Shown here: positions 42,359 through 51,102 of the stretch, one piece after another
Numbering within the stretch: position 1 is the first letter of the stretch
How the letters are laid out: each line of letters begins with the position of its first letter
From: CBIHON01 sp966211965
GTDB taxonomy: Bacteria > Pseudomonadota > Gammaproteobacteria > Burkholderiales > Burkholderiaceae_D
Length of the DNA: 64,000 bases
Assembly: GCA_966211965.1 (NCBI GenBank)
Contig: CBIHON010000002.1
Coordinates: 186,001 to 250,000 of the forward strand
Direction: 5' to 3'
Translations under genes and position numbers: made by a program
The notes under the pieces: model-generated
Seen by the model: the letters and a program-made list of their open reading frames with translations, nothing else
What the model was told of the DNA's origin: nothing
The model's database searches: none

Positions 42359-42412
42359 ATTGCGCCGATTTGACAATCAGCTTGCGGGCGCATAATAAAT
42401 ACGGCTAAAGCG
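42359..42412 (+). promoter_or_regulatory. SAM-II riboswitch aptamer upstream of metX
   Basis: P1 pairs TGCGCC (42361-42366) with GGCGCA (42387-42392). The loop GATTTGACAATCAGCTTGCG and the 3' conserved stretch TAATAAATACGGCTAAAGC (42393-42411) match the SAM-II (SAM-alpha) consensus GATTTAAC...TGCAAG...TGATAAA...GCTAAA. SAM-II aptamers bind S-adenosylmethionine through an H-type pseudoknot and commonly precede metX or metA. No gene lies between it and metX. Confidence 0.85.
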
Positions 42413-42470
42413 TGCTTGGAACAAGCCCAGAATTTAGCCCGACGAGCGACCTGCTTTCGGGCTTTTTTAT
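42403..42470 (+). terminator. Antiterminator/terminator switch of the metX leader
   Basis: Antiterminator: GGCTAAA (42403-42409) with TTTAGCC (42433-42439), plus an inner GCTTG/CAAGC stem. Terminator: AGCCCGA (42436-42442) with TCGGGCT (42457-42463) and a T-run. The TTTAGCCCGA segment is shared, so only one can form; GGCTAAA is also part of the SAM-II pseudoknot. SAM binding should therefore release the terminator. Confidence 0.75.
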
Positions 42471-42535
42471 TTTCTGGCTGTGCAAAGTATTGCAATGTGC
42501 CGCGTTACTTCGTTATCAACTGATCAGACGAAAAC

Positions 42536-43696
42536 ATGTCCTCTTTTGGAATCGTTTCACCGCAATCGCTGCACTTCTCTGCGCCTCTGCCTTTGCAGTG
42601 CGGCGCATCGCTGACCGATTACACCCTGGTCTATGAGACCTACGGCACACTCAATGCCCAGCATTCAAACGCGGTGCTGGTATGCCATGCACTGAATGCC
42701 TCGCACCACGTCGCCGGGCATTACGAAAGCGACAGCGGCGGCAAGAACGTCGGTTGGTGGGACAACATGGTGGGCCCCGGAAAACCGCTCGATACCGACA
42801 AATTTTTCGTCATCGGCGTCAATAATCCCGGCTCCTGCTTCGGCTCGACCGGACCGATGCATATCAACCCTGCCACCGGCAAACCGTACGGCGCCGATTT
42901 TCCGGTGATCACGGTGGAGGATTGGGTGCATGCGCAGGCACGTCTGGCCGACGCGCTGGGCATCAAGAAATTCGCCGCCGTGATGGGCGGGTCGCTGGGC
43001 GGCATGCAGGCGCTGGCCTGGAGCATCATGTACCCGGAACGCCTGGCTCATGCGGTGATCATCGCTTCCACACCGAAACTCTCGGCGCAGAATATCGCCT
43101 TCAACGACGTCGCGCGGCAGGCGATCCTGACCGATCCGGATTTTCACGGCGGCGATTTTTATGCGCATGGCGTGGTGCCCAAGCGCGGCCTGCGGGTTGC
43201 ACGCATGATCGGTCACATCACCTATTTGTCCGATGACGACATGGCGGAAAAATTCGGCCGCGATTTGCGCAATGGCGATTATCAATTCGGCTTCGGCATC
43301 GATTTCGAAATCGAATCCTACCTGCGCTACCAAGGCGACAAATTCTCCGAATACTTCGACGCCAACACGTATCTGCTGATCACCAAGGCGCTCGATTATT
43401 TCGACCCGGCGCGCGAGTTCGGCGGCGACTTGACCAAGACCTTGAGCAAGACCCAGGCGCAATTCCTGCTGGTATCGTTTTCCACCGACTGGCGCTTCGC
43501 GCCTGATCGCAGCCACGAGATCGTGCAAGCGCTGGTCAACAACAAGCGCAAGGTGACTTATGCGGAGATCGACGCGCCGCATGGGCATGATGCCTTCCTG
43601 CTGGAAGATCCGCGCTATCTGAGCGTGGTGCGGGCCTATTACCAAAGAGTGTGGAATGAAATCGACAACGGATACCAAGACAAGGCGGCCGCATGA
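42536..43696 (+). CDS. metX: Homoserine O-acyltransferase MetX
   Basis: 386 aa alpha/beta-hydrolase fold enzyme. Nucleophile elbow GGSLGGMQ with the active Ser, Asp in FSTDWRF, His in APHGHDAF. It transfers an acetyl or succinyl group to homoserine, the first committed step of methionine synthesis in these bacteria. It lies behind a SAM-II riboswitch and overlaps metW by ATGA. The acyl specificity cannot be decided from what I can see. Confidence 0.95.
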   Translation: MSSFGIVSPQSLHFSAPLPLQCGASLTDYTLVYETYGTLNAQHSNAVLVCHALNASHHVAGHYESDSGGKNVGWWDNMVGPGKPLDTDKFFVIGVNNPGSCFGSTGPMHINPATGKPYGADFPVITVEDWVHAQARLADALGIKKFAAVMGGSLGGMQALAWSIMYPERLAHAVIIASTPKLSAQNIAFNDVARQAILTDPDFHGGDFYAHGVVPKRGLRVARMIGHITYLSDDDMAEKFGRDLRNGDYQFGFGIDFEIESYLRYQGDKFSEYFDANTYLLITKALDYFDPAREFGGDLTKTLSKTQAQFLLVSFSTDWRFAPDRSHEIVQALVNNKRKVTYAEIDAPHGHDAFLLEDPRYLSVVRAYYQRVWNEIDNGYQDKAAA

Positions 43697-44295
43697 ATTT
43701 TCATGACCTGAGCCGCCTGCGCGCCGACCTTGCCTTCATCGGGCATTGGGTGCGGGAGCAATCGCATGTACTGGACCTGGGCTGCGGCGACGGGGTGATG
43801 CTCGATTACCTGCAGTCGGACAAGCGCTGCGTCGGCTACGGCATCGAGATCGATGACAACCAGATTCCGAAGTGCGTCGCGCGTGGCGTCGCCGTGATCC
43901 AGCAGGACGTAGAAGCAGGCCTGAAGTTCTTTGCCGACGATGCCTTTGATACCGTGCTTTGTCTTTCGGCGCTGCAGATGATGAAGAATGTCGAAGACGT
44001 CTTGCGAGACATCGCCCGGGTCGGGCGCGAAGCGATCGTATCCTTTCCGAACTTCGCTTATTGGCCGCATCGCGTGGCGTTGCTGCGCGGGCGCATGCCC
44101 GTTTCGAAAAGCCTGCCTTACGAATGGTATGACACACCGAATCTGCGTTGCGCGACGATCAAGGATTTTGAGGAACTTGCCAACCAGGTCGGACTCGATG
44201 TGCTCGAATGCGTCGCGCTGGAAGACGGCAAGCCGGTATCATTTTTGCCGAACTGGCGCGGCAGTCTTGCAGTGTTCCGATTGAAGAAAAAATGA
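43693..44295 (+). CDS. metW: Methionine biosynthesis protein MetW
   Basis: 200 aa with a SAM-dependent methyltransferase-like core (VLDLGCGDGVMLDYL, YGIEIDDNQ, DTVLCLSALQMM) and the MetW-specific NFAYWPHRVALLRGRMP and SFLPNWRGSLAVFRL. MetW acts together with MetX, with which it is translationally coupled, and is thought to activate it. The next gene, ampG, starts inside its stop codon region. Confidence 0.95.
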   Translation: MNFHDLSRLRADLAFIGHWVREQSHVLDLGCGDGVMLDYLQSDKRCVGYGIEIDDNQIPKCVARGVAVIQQDVEAGLKFFADDAFDTVLCLSALQMMKNVEDVLRDIARVGREAIVSFPNFAYWPHRVALLRGRMPVSKSLPYEWYDTPNLRCATIKDFEELANQVGLDVLECVALEDGKPVSFLPNWRGSLAVFRLKKK

Positions 44296-45557
44296 AACCT
44301 GCCATCACGCCGGAGCCACCAATGACTGCCACTGCACCTGCCTGGCACAGCTACCTGAACCGGCGTACCCTGATCTGCGTCTTTCTCGGCTTCAGCTCCG
44401 GTTTGCCGCTGTTCATCCTGCTCAGCCTGCTGCAAGCCTGGCTGGCCAAATCCGGACTGAACGTCAAGGCGCTCGGGTTGTTCGCGCTGGTGATGTTTCC
44501 CTACACCTGGAAGTTCCTGTGGTCGCCGCTGATGGACCGCTACAACTTCGGCTCGCTCGGGCGGCGGCGCGGCTGGATGGCCTTGACGCAGGGGGCGCTG
44601 TTTCTTGGCATCGGCGTAATGGGCATGCTCGACCCGCAGACCCAGGTGCCGGTGATCGCCTTCATGGCCTCGGTGGTGGCTTTTTTGTCGGCCAGCCAGG
44701 ATATCGTGATCGATGCCTACCGACGCGAGATCCTGCCTGACAATGAGCAGGGCCTGGGCAGCGCGGTGCACGTCAATGCCTACAAGGTTGCCGGCATGGT
44801 GCCCGGCGCGCTGTCACTGATCCTGTCCGACATGATGGCCTGGCAGGCGGTGTTCTGGATCACTGCGGCCTTCATGCTGCCGGGTTTGATCTGTACCTTG
44901 CTCATCAAGGAGCCGAAGGTCTACGGCGAGCCGCCGAAGAATATCCGCGAAGCCGTCGTCCTGCCGTTTCGCGAGTTCATTGCGCGGGACGGTTGGCTCA
45001 ACGCGCTGGCGGTGCTGGGTTTCATCTTCCTGTACAAGCTGGGCGACAGCATGGCGACCGCGTTGGCCACCAAGTTTTATATCGATCTCGGTTTCAGCAT
45101 GACCCAGATCGGCGCGATTGCCAAGACCACCGGATTTTGGGCCAGCATCGCCGGCGGCATCGTCGGCGGCGTGTGGATGGTGCGGCTGGGGATCAATCGC
45201 GGCCTGTGGATTTTCGGGGTGGTGCAGGCGTTGGCGATCCTCGGCTTTGCCTGGTTGGCGCAGGCCGGCGCCAATACACTGTTGCTGGCCGGCGTGATCG
45301 GCTTCGAGGCGTTCGGTGTCGGGCTGGGGACGGCGGCTTTCGTCGCCTATATCGCCAAGACCACCGACCCGCGATATACGGCGACGCAGTTCGCGCTGTT
45401 CACCAGCTTGTCGGCGGTGCCGCGCACCTTCATCAATTCTTCGGTCGGGTTCATCGTGGCCGAAACCGGCTGGTTCGCGTTCTTTATCCTGTGCTTTGTA
45501 TTGGCGCTGCCCGGCATGTTGATGCTGCCGAAAATCGCTCCCTGGAATGAGAAATGA
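44292..45557 (+). CDS. ampG: Muropeptide permease AmpG (MFS)
   Basis: 421 aa from the ATG at 44292, overlapping metW's stop. It has about twelve helices; the first (TLICVFLGFSSGLPLFILLSLLQAWL) and the loop SPLMDRYN...GRRRGWM are typical of AmpG/AcrA-type muropeptide transporters of the MFS. It brings GlcNAc-anhydroMurNAc peptides into the cytoplasm for wall recycling and influences beta-lactamase induction. The following M48 protease gene starts before its stop codon. Confidence 0.88.
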   Translation: MKPAITPEPPMTATAPAWHSYLNRRTLICVFLGFSSGLPLFILLSLLQAWLAKSGLNVKALGLFALVMFPYTWKFLWSPLMDRYNFGSLGRRRGWMALTQGALFLGIGVMGMLDPQTQVPVIAFMASVVAFLSASQDIVIDAYRREILPDNEQGLGSAVHVNAYKVAGMVPGALSLILSDMMAWQAVFWITAAFMLPGLICTLLIKEPKVYGEPPKNIREAVVLPFREFIARDGWLNALAVLGFIFLYKLGDSMATALATKFYIDLGFSMTQIGAIAKTTGFWASIAGGIVGGVWMVRLGINRGLWIFGVVQALAILGFAWLAQAGANTLLLAGVIGFEAFGVGLGTAAFVAYIAKTTDPRYTATQFALFTSLSAVPRTFINSSVGFIVAETGWFAFFILCFVLALPGMLMLPKIAPWNEK

Positions 45558-46444
45558 GAAATGCTTTTTCCCGCATCCTGATAATGGCCGCCGCGCTGGC
45601 ATTGATGCACGGTTTCGCCTGCGCTGCGGATGCCGGGGAGGATACGCAAGACGGCGTGAAAGTCGGCAAGATGTCCAGCCTGCGCAAGCTGGTGCCGGAA
45701 CAGCAGTTGGAAGCACAGGCGTACCAGCAATACAGCGGCATGAAAATGCAGGCGCAGCAGCAAGGAGCGCTGGCGTCGGACCAGCATCCGCAATTGCTGC
45801 GGCTGCGCGCAATCGCACACAAGCTGATCCCGCACGTGCAGCGCTGGAATCCGCGCGCCGCGCAATGGCAATGGGAAGTGAATTTGATCGGCTCGAAACA
45901 GGTCAATGCGTTCTGCATGCCGGGCGGAAAAATTGCGTTCTATAGCGGCATTCTCGACGCGCTGAAACTGACTGACGACGAGGCGGCGGTCGTGATGGGC
46001 CACGAAATGGCACACGCCTTGCGCGAACACGGCCGCGCCCGCGCCGCGAAAAGCGCCGCACTGCGTTTGGGCGCCGCGGTCACTTCCAGCGTGCTGGGCC
46101 TGGGGCATACCGGACAAACGGTGGTGGGACAGGGCACGCAACTCGCGTTGTTGAAATTCTCCCGCAGCGACGAGACGGAAGCCGACCTGGTCGGGCTAGA
46201 CTTGGCGGCCCGAGCCGGCTTCGACCCGCGCGCCGGCATTGCGCTCTGGCAAAAGATGGGGATGCTGAACAAGAATGCGCCGCCGCAATGGCTGTCGACC
46301 CATCCCGCAGGCAGCAACCGGATTGCCGAAATGCGCAAGCATTTACCCGAAGTGATGCCCCTGTTCACCAATGCCAAGGGAGTGGAGGGCGCCGCCTTGC
46401 CGCCCTACCAAAGCAATGTGAAAGGCCTGCGACCGATTCAATAG
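45554..46444 (+). CDS. M48-family peptidase, exported (YggG/LoiP-like)
   Basis: 296 aa. A signal peptide (MRNAFSRILIMAAALALMHGFACA) has a cysteine just before the cleavage area, but no clear lipobox. The zinc site is in AAVVMGHEMAHALREH, with the third ligand in SRSDETEADLVGLDL; WLSTHPAGSNRIAEM is also typical. It acts in periplasmic protein turnover. Its ATG overlaps ampG's stop codon, so metX-metW-ampG-M48 form one transcript. It is convergent with xth. Confidence 0.9.
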   Translation: MRNAFSRILIMAAALALMHGFACAADAGEDTQDGVKVGKMSSLRKLVPEQQLEAQAYQQYSGMKMQAQQQGALASDQHPQLLRLRAIAHKLIPHVQRWNPRAAQWQWEVNLIGSKQVNAFCMPGGKIAFYSGILDALKLTDDEAAVVMGHEMAHALREHGRARAAKSAALRLGAAVTSSVLGLGHTGQTVVGQGTQLALLKFSRSDETEADLVGLDLAARAGFDPRAGIALWQKMGMLNKNAPPQWLSTHPAGSNRIAEMRKHLPEVMPLFTNAKGVEGAALPPYQSNVKGLRPIQ

Positions 46445-47214
46445 CTGTGGTTGTAATCGATGGTCAGCGGCGCATGATCGGAAAACCGCTCATCCTTGTA
46501 AATCGACACGGCCGCCGCTTTGGCTGCAATGCCCGGTGTGGCCACGTGATAGTCGATGCGCCACCCGACATTTTTGGCCCAGGCCTGGCCGCGGTTGCTC
46601 CACCACGTGTATTGCTCGGGTCGGGTATCGATTTGGCGATGCACGTCGACGAAGCCGACTTCATCGAATACCCGCGACAGCCAGGCGCGTTCTTCAGGCA
46701 GGAAGCCGGAATTCTTCTGGTTGCTTTTCCAGTTTTTCAGATCGATTTCCTTGTGGGCGATATTCCAGTCGCCGCAGATCACGATTTCCTGGCCGCAGGC
46801 ACGCAGCGCGGCCAGATGCGGCATGAACACTTCCATGAAGCGGAACTTGGCTTGCTGGCGTTCCTCGCTCGAGGAGCCGGACGGGCAATAGACCGAGATC
46901 ACGCTGAGCTTGCCGAAATCGCATTGCACATAACGTCCTTCAGCGTCAAACTCAGGGTTGCCGAAACCGGTCTTTACCGCGTCCGGCCGGGTTTTGCTGT
47001 AAATGCCGGCACCGGAATAGCCCTTTTTCTCGGCATAATGAAAATGGCCGTGATAGCTGTTTGGGCTCAGCAATTCCGGCGTCATGTCGACTGCTTGGGC
47101 TTTCAATTCCTGTACGCAAACGACATCGGCGTTTTGCTTTGCCATCCATTCGAAAAAACCTTTTTTGGCGGCGGAGCGCACGCCGTTCAGATTGGCGGAG
47201 ATGATTTTTAACAT
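46438..47214 (-). CDS. xth: Exodeoxyribonuclease III
   Basis: 258 aa endonuclease/exonuclease/phosphatase fold. Motifs in order: ISANLNGVRSAAKKGF, VCVQELKAQ (metal Glu), CPSGSS, GDWNIAH, YTWWSNRG...GWRIDYHVAT and FSDHAPLTI (catalytic Asp-His). It is an AP endonuclease and 3'-exonuclease in base excision repair. Its 3' end overlaps the M48 gene by 7 bp on the opposite strand. Confidence 0.93.
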   Translation of the reverse strand: MLKIISANLNGVRSAAKKGFFEWMAKQNADVVCVQELKAQAVDMTPELLSPNSYHGHFHYAEKKGYSGAGIYSKTRPDAVKTGFGNPEFDAEGRYVQCDFGKLSVISVYCPSGSSSEERQQAKFRFMEVFMPHLAALRACGQEIVICGDWNIAHKEIDLKNWKSNQKNSGFLPEERAWLSRVFDEVGFVDVHRQIDTRPEQYTWWSNRGQAWAKNVGWRIDYHVATPGIAAKAAAVSIYKDERFSDHAPLTIDYNHSY

Positions 47215-47372
47215 GGAATTCGCAGGAAAATGGAAGGCGGATAGGATACTCGATTCAAGGCTGGCATGAGCCTTGCATTTTGGTAATAAAGACGTAATAT
47301 CGATTTAGAATGCTGGCTTGGCCGGCCTCAATCTGACCGGATTTGTCAGTATCCATCACGCACGGAGCAATT

Positions 47373-48038
47373 TTGAACAATTTACGTCAGCAATTCATTG
47401 CATTTTCTGTTTCCGCCGGGGTCTTGCGCTTCGGCGAATTCGTTACCAAGGCAGGTCGCAAATCCCCTTATTTCTTCAATGCAGGTTTGTTCAACGACGG
47501 CGCCTCGCTTGGGAAACTGGCCGAGTTCTACGCCCAGACCCTGATCGACTCCGGACTCGAATTCGATATGCTGTTCGGCCCGGCTTACAAAGGCATCACG
47601 CTCGCGTCAGCTACCGCGGTGGCGCTGGCCAACAAGGGCCGCAACCTGCCGTTTGCCTTCAACCGCAAGGAAGCCAAAGACCACGGCGAAGGCGGCACCA
47701 TGGTGGGGGCCAAGCTGCAGGGGCGGGTGGTGATCATCGATGACGTGATTTCGGCCGGCACCTCGGTGCGCGAGTCGGTCGACATGATACGCGCGGCCGG
47801 CGCCACGCCATGCGCGGTGTTGATTGCGCTGGACCGGATGGAGCGTTCCGGCCAGGAAGGGGCATTGTCGACGCATTCGGCGGTACAGGAAGTCAGCCGG
47901 AACTACGGCATGCCGGTGATCGCGATCGCCAACCTGAACGATTTGTTCGAGTATATTTCCGCGGCAGGCGCCGATCCGCAGCAGGCGCAGTACAAGGAAG
48001 CCGTGGCGGCGTATCGAAGCCGTTATGGCGTGGTTTAA
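47373..48038 (+). CDS. pyrE: Orotate phosphoribosyltransferase
   Basis: 221 aa from a TTG start at 47373, chosen because GGAG lies 6 nt upstream (the frame is open to 47343 without a ribosome-binding sequence). Motifs: RFGEFVTKAGRKSPYFFNAG, GPAYKGITLA, and the PRPP loop VVIIDDVISAGTS. It converts orotate and PRPP to OMP in pyrimidine synthesis. The gene is divergent from xth. Confidence 0.95.
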   Translation: MNNLRQQFIAFSVSAGVLRFGEFVTKAGRKSPYFFNAGLFNDGASLGKLAEFYAQTLIDSGLEFDMLFGPAYKGITLASATAVALANKGRNLPFAFNRKEAKDHGEGGTMVGAKLQGRVVIIDDVISAGTSVRESVDMIRAAGATPCAVLIALDRMERSGQEGALSTHSAVQEVSRNYGMPVIAIANLNDLFEYISAAGADPQQAQYKEAVAAYRSRYGVV

Positions 48039-48121
48039 AAAGCATTGAGAAAAGTATTGAATAGAGCGCGCTGTTCCCGATCGAACAAAAACGAAGACGG
48101 AAAATTATTCAGGGACGGATA

Positions 48122-48769
48122 ATGAAAAGCACGGGCAAGACACTCTTGATTCTCTTCCTTGCGCTGCCGCCCTGGGCCGCGCAGGCGCAATTTTTCCAAT
48201 GCAAGGATGCGTCCGGGCGGGTTATCACCTCAGACCGGCCGATGCCCGAATGCGCCGACCGCGCGGTGCGTGAGTTGGGGCGTAATGGGTTGGTCAGGCG
48301 AGAAGTGCCCGCGCCCTTGACTGCGGAAGAAAAGCGTCAGAAAAAGCTGGAAGAAGACAAGCGCAAGGCCGAGGCCGCGGCGATCGAGGAACAAAGGAAA
48401 AGCGACCGCCTGATCCTGGAGCGCTACGGTAACGAGAAGGGAATCGAGGCGGCGCGCAAGCGTGCGCTGGACATGACGCAAGACATCATCAAGCGGGAAA
48501 GCGCTACGGTAGCCGCGGCGGAGAAGCAGCGTGCACAGGCGCAGGCGGCGATGGCACCTTACAAAGCAAAACCCGGCTCGGCGCCAGCCGAATTGCGCAA
48601 CAAGCTCCAAGAGGCTGAGCAAGCCATCAGGGAAGGTGGAAATGTAATACGCGATCGCGAGGCCGAGATCGTGCAGATCAATCTCAAGTACGACGAAACG
48701 CTCAAGCGCTTCCGGGAGATTACCAGCGAGACTCAGCCGGTTGTCGACACGGCCCGCAAGGGGCCTTAG
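48122..48769 (+). CDS. DUF4124-domain exported protein, 215 aa
   Basis: Signal peptide MKSTGKTLLILFLALPPWAAQA precedes the short DUF4124 domain (QFFQCKDASGRVITSDRPMPEC). The remainder is a long charged helix region with many K, E, R and A, probably a coiled coil in the periplasm. The role is unknown. The TAG stop codon coincides with the terminal repeat of a MITE-like element. Confidence 0.8.
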   Translation: MKSTGKTLLILFLALPPWAAQAQFFQCKDASGRVITSDRPMPECADRAVRELGRNGLVRREVPAPLTAEEKRQKKLEEDKRKAEAAAIEEQRKSDRLILERYGNEKGIEAARKRALDMTQDIIKRESATVAAAEKQRAQAQAAMAPYKAKPGSAPAELRNKLQEAEQAIREGGNVIRDREAEIVQINLKYDETLKRFREITSETQPVVDTARKGP

Positions 48770-48889
48770 AGCAGTTTCAGCCTGACTGTACACGGCTAAG
48801 GTTGAGCCGAGAAGCGCAACCGTACGAATGGTACGGTGAGCATCGCAGGCGCAAGATTTGCCGTGTGCGGTCAGGCTGAAACTGCTCTA
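48767..48889. mobile_element. 123-bp MITE-like repeat (TTAGAGC family, member 2)
   Basis: Ends TAGAGCAGTTTCAGCCTGAC and GTCAGGCTGAAACTGCTCTA are perfect inverted repeats of 20 bp. Internal blocks CGAGAAGCGCAACCGTACGA and GGTGAGCATCGCAGGC are shared with the element at 41129-41327. The first three bases form the stop codon of the preceding gene. Confidence 0.85.
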
Positions 48890-48922
48890 GCCCGGATATT
48901 TCACTCACCCCCGGCCCGTAGC

Positions 48923-48997
48923 ACGTAGGATGGGTGAAAAACATCACCCTGTGCGGTTGATCATGAGGGAGGGCTCGGCGGCCTCACCCACCTACGT
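48923..48997. repeat. 75-bp intergenic inverted repeat (GTAGGATGGGT type)
   Basis: ACGTAGGATGGGTGA and TCACCCACCTACGT are inverted with one mismatch. It lies between the MITE-like repeat and the end of gatB. Repeats starting GTAGGATGGGT are common between genes in many proteobacteria. Confidence 0.7.
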
Positions 48998-49002
48998 CCG
49001 AT

Positions 49003-50463
49003 CTAACCGCCCAGCTTTTTCTTCAACAATTCGGTCAATTGCGCCGGGTTGGCCTTGCCCTTGGTCGCTTTCATCGCCTGGCCGATCAGCGCATTGAAGG
49101 CTTTTTCCTTGCCGGCGCGGAATTCTTCGACCGACTTGGCATTCGCGGCCAGCACTTCATCGACGATCGATTCCAGCGCGCCGCTGTCGGAGATCTGCTT
49201 CAGGCCGCGGGCTTCGATGATCTCATCGGCCAGCGCCGGCCGGTCCGATTTGGCTTCCCACATTGCGGCGAATACTTCCTTGGCGATCTTGTTGGAAATC
49301 GTGCCGTCGGCGATACGCTGCAGCAGCAGCGCGAGTTGCTCCGCACTGACGGGGGCGTCGGCGATATCGACGCCTTCGCGGTTCAAGGTCGACGCGACGT
49401 CGCCCATCAGCCAGTTGGCCGCCGGTTTGGCCTGCTCCTTGCCGGTTTTGGCAACCACCGCCTCGAAATAACATGCCATCGCCTTGGATTGCGTCAGCAC
49501 CGCGGCGTCGTATTCCGGCAAGCCGAAGTCGCGCACGAAGCGCTCGCGCATCGCTCCCGGCAGCTCGGGCATGGCGGCTTTCACGCGCTCTATCCATTCC
49601 TGCGCAATCACCAGCGGCGGCAGATCCGGATCGGGGAAATAGCGATAGTCCTGGGCGTCTTCCTTGCTGCGCATCGAGCGCGTTTCCTTGCGGTCGGGAT
49701 CGTACAGGCGCGTGGCCTGTTCCACCTTGCCGCCGTCTTCGATCAGTTCGATCTGGCGCCGCACTTCGACATTGATCGCATCTTCCAGGAAGCGGAACGA
49801 GTTCAGGTTCTTGATCTCGCAGCGGGTGCCGAATTCCTGCTGGCCGAGCGGCCGCACCGAGACGTTGGCGTCGCAGCGGAAGGAGCCTTCCTGCATGTTG
49901 CCGTCGCAAATGCCCAGCCAGGTCACCAGCGAATGCAGCGCCTTGGCATACGCCACCGCTTCGGCCGCGCTGCGCATCACCGGTTCGGTCACGATCTCCA
50001 GGAGGGGCGTGCCGGCGCGATTGAGGTCGATGCCGCTCATGCCGTGGTAGTCTTCATGCAGCGACTTGCCGGCATCTTCTTCCAGGTGGGCGCGCGTCAA
50101 TTGCACGGTCTTCAACTCCGCTTTGCCGTCCTTTTCCAGCACAAACGGCAGCGCGCCGCCCTGGACCACGGGAATTTCGAATTGGCTGATCTGGTACCCC
50201 TTCGGCAAGTCAGGGTAGAAGTAATTTTTGCGCGCAAAAATCGATTGCGGTGCGATCGTCGCCCCGATCGCCAGGCCGAACTGGATCGTGCGTTCGACTG
50301 CGCCTTTGTTCAATACCGGCAGCACACCCGGCAATGCCAAATCCACCGGACAGGCCTGGGTGTTGGGTTCGGCGCCGAAACGCGTCGGCGCCCCGCTGAA
50401 AATTTTCGATTGGGTCGTGAGCTGCACGTGCGTTTCAAGACCGATGACGACTTCCCACTGCAT
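49003..50463 (-). CDS. gatB: Aspartyl/glutamyl-tRNA amidotransferase subunit B
   Basis: 486 aa. N-terminal signature EVVIGLETHVQLTTQSKIFSG, DLPKGYQISQFEIP, the tRNA-facing RAGTPLLEIVTEP, and YRYFPDPDLPPL. The C-terminal YqeY-like tail ends in LTELLKKKLGG. With GatA and GatC it amidates Glu-tRNA(Gln) (and Asp-tRNA(Asn) where needed). It is separated from gatA by one small gene and a 65-bp repeat. Confidence 0.96.
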   Translation of the reverse strand: MQWEVVIGLETHVQLTTQSKIFSGAPTRFGAEPNTQACPVDLALPGVLPVLNKGAVERTIQFGLAIGATIAPQSIFARKNYFYPDLPKGYQISQFEIPVVQGGALPFVLEKDGKAELKTVQLTRAHLEEDAGKSLHEDYHGMSGIDLNRAGTPLLEIVTEPVMRSAAEAVAYAKALHSLVTWLGICDGNMQEGSFRCDANVSVRPLGQQEFGTRCEIKNLNSFRFLEDAINVEVRRQIELIEDGGKVEQATRLYDPDRKETRSMRSKEDAQDYRYFPDPDLPPLVIAQEWIERVKAAMPELPGAMRERFVRDFGLPEYDAAVLTQSKAMACYFEAVVAKTGKEQAKPAANWLMGDVASTLNREGVDIADAPVSAEQLALLLQRIADGTISNKIAKEVFAAMWEAKSDRPALADEIIEARGLKQISDSGALESIVDEVLAANAKSVEEFRAGKEKAFNALIGQAMKATKGKANPAQLTELLKKKLGG

Positions 50464-50483
50464 AAAATTCCTCGTCTAGTTGC

Positions 50484-50548
50484 GTGGGGCGGGTGCAACC
50501 TGCGCTGTTGATATGCTGCTTAAACAGCGCGGGTTGCATCCGCCCTAC
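50484..50548. repeat. 65-bp inverted repeat (GTAGGGCGGATGCAACCCGCG type)
   Basis: GTGGGGCGGGTGCAACCTGC and the inverted GTAGGGCGGATGCAACCCGC match at 23 of 26 positions including the following GCTGTT. It lies 21 bp upstream of the gatB start, where it would form a large hairpin in the transcript. Confidence 0.75.
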
Positions 50549-50601
50549 AAGATCATCCGAACCTGAACCATCATGAAAAATGGAGCGGTCATCAATAAAA
50601 T

Positions 50602-51102
50602 TTACTCTTCATAGCGGCACTTGCCGGTCTTTAAATCGATCGACAGTTCCGAAAAATTGGGACGTGACCCGCACAGGGCAGGGCAACTCGGCTTGACGAG
50701 CAGCGTGTCGCCGCTGCGTTCGAGCCGGATGCTGCAATTGAATCCATGATCGGAATCATAGCCGCGCCAGGCACGTGCCTGCCTTGCGTTGGCGAGCGTG
50801 ATGCGCCAGGCCGGCTCTTTCAAATCGTTGCGCACTTCGGCCTGTAAACCATCGTCTTCGTCGATGCTGCAATCGAAGCCATGGGGCTGGCGAAACAGCG
50901 AGGATTCCCAGTGGAAGGCATCGAGGCGATTGCCGTCGATGCGAATCTCGCCGCTGTCGGCATAGGTCGTCTTCAGGCCGTCTTCCTCGCGCTGCTCGCT
51001 GCAGGAAAATCGCGTTGCCAATTGCTGCCCGAGCGCACCGGAAGCGGCGCCTGCCAGCAGCGCCAGCAGCACCCATTGCTTGACGCGGCAAGTACCGGTC
51101 AT
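50602..51102 (-). CDS. Hypothetical exported protein between gatA and gatB, 166 aa
   Basis: The ATG at 51102 overlaps the gatA stop (51099-51101), so the shorter start (MTGTCRVKQWVLLALLAGAASGALG, a signal peptide) is used. The mature part has eight Cys in CSEQ, FDCSIDEDD, FNCSIRLE, SCPALCGSRP, KCRYEE contexts. No family is recognised. It is transcribed with gatA, but nothing ties it to tRNA charging. Confidence 0.65.
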   Translation of the reverse strand: MTGTCRVKQWVLLALLAGAASGALGQQLATRFSCSEQREEDGLKTTYADSGEIRIDGNRLDAFHWESSLFRQPHGFDCSIDEDDGLQAEVRNDLKEPAWRITLANARQARAWRGYDSDHGFNCSIRLERSGDTLLVKPSCPALCGSRPNFSELSIDLKTGKCRYEE

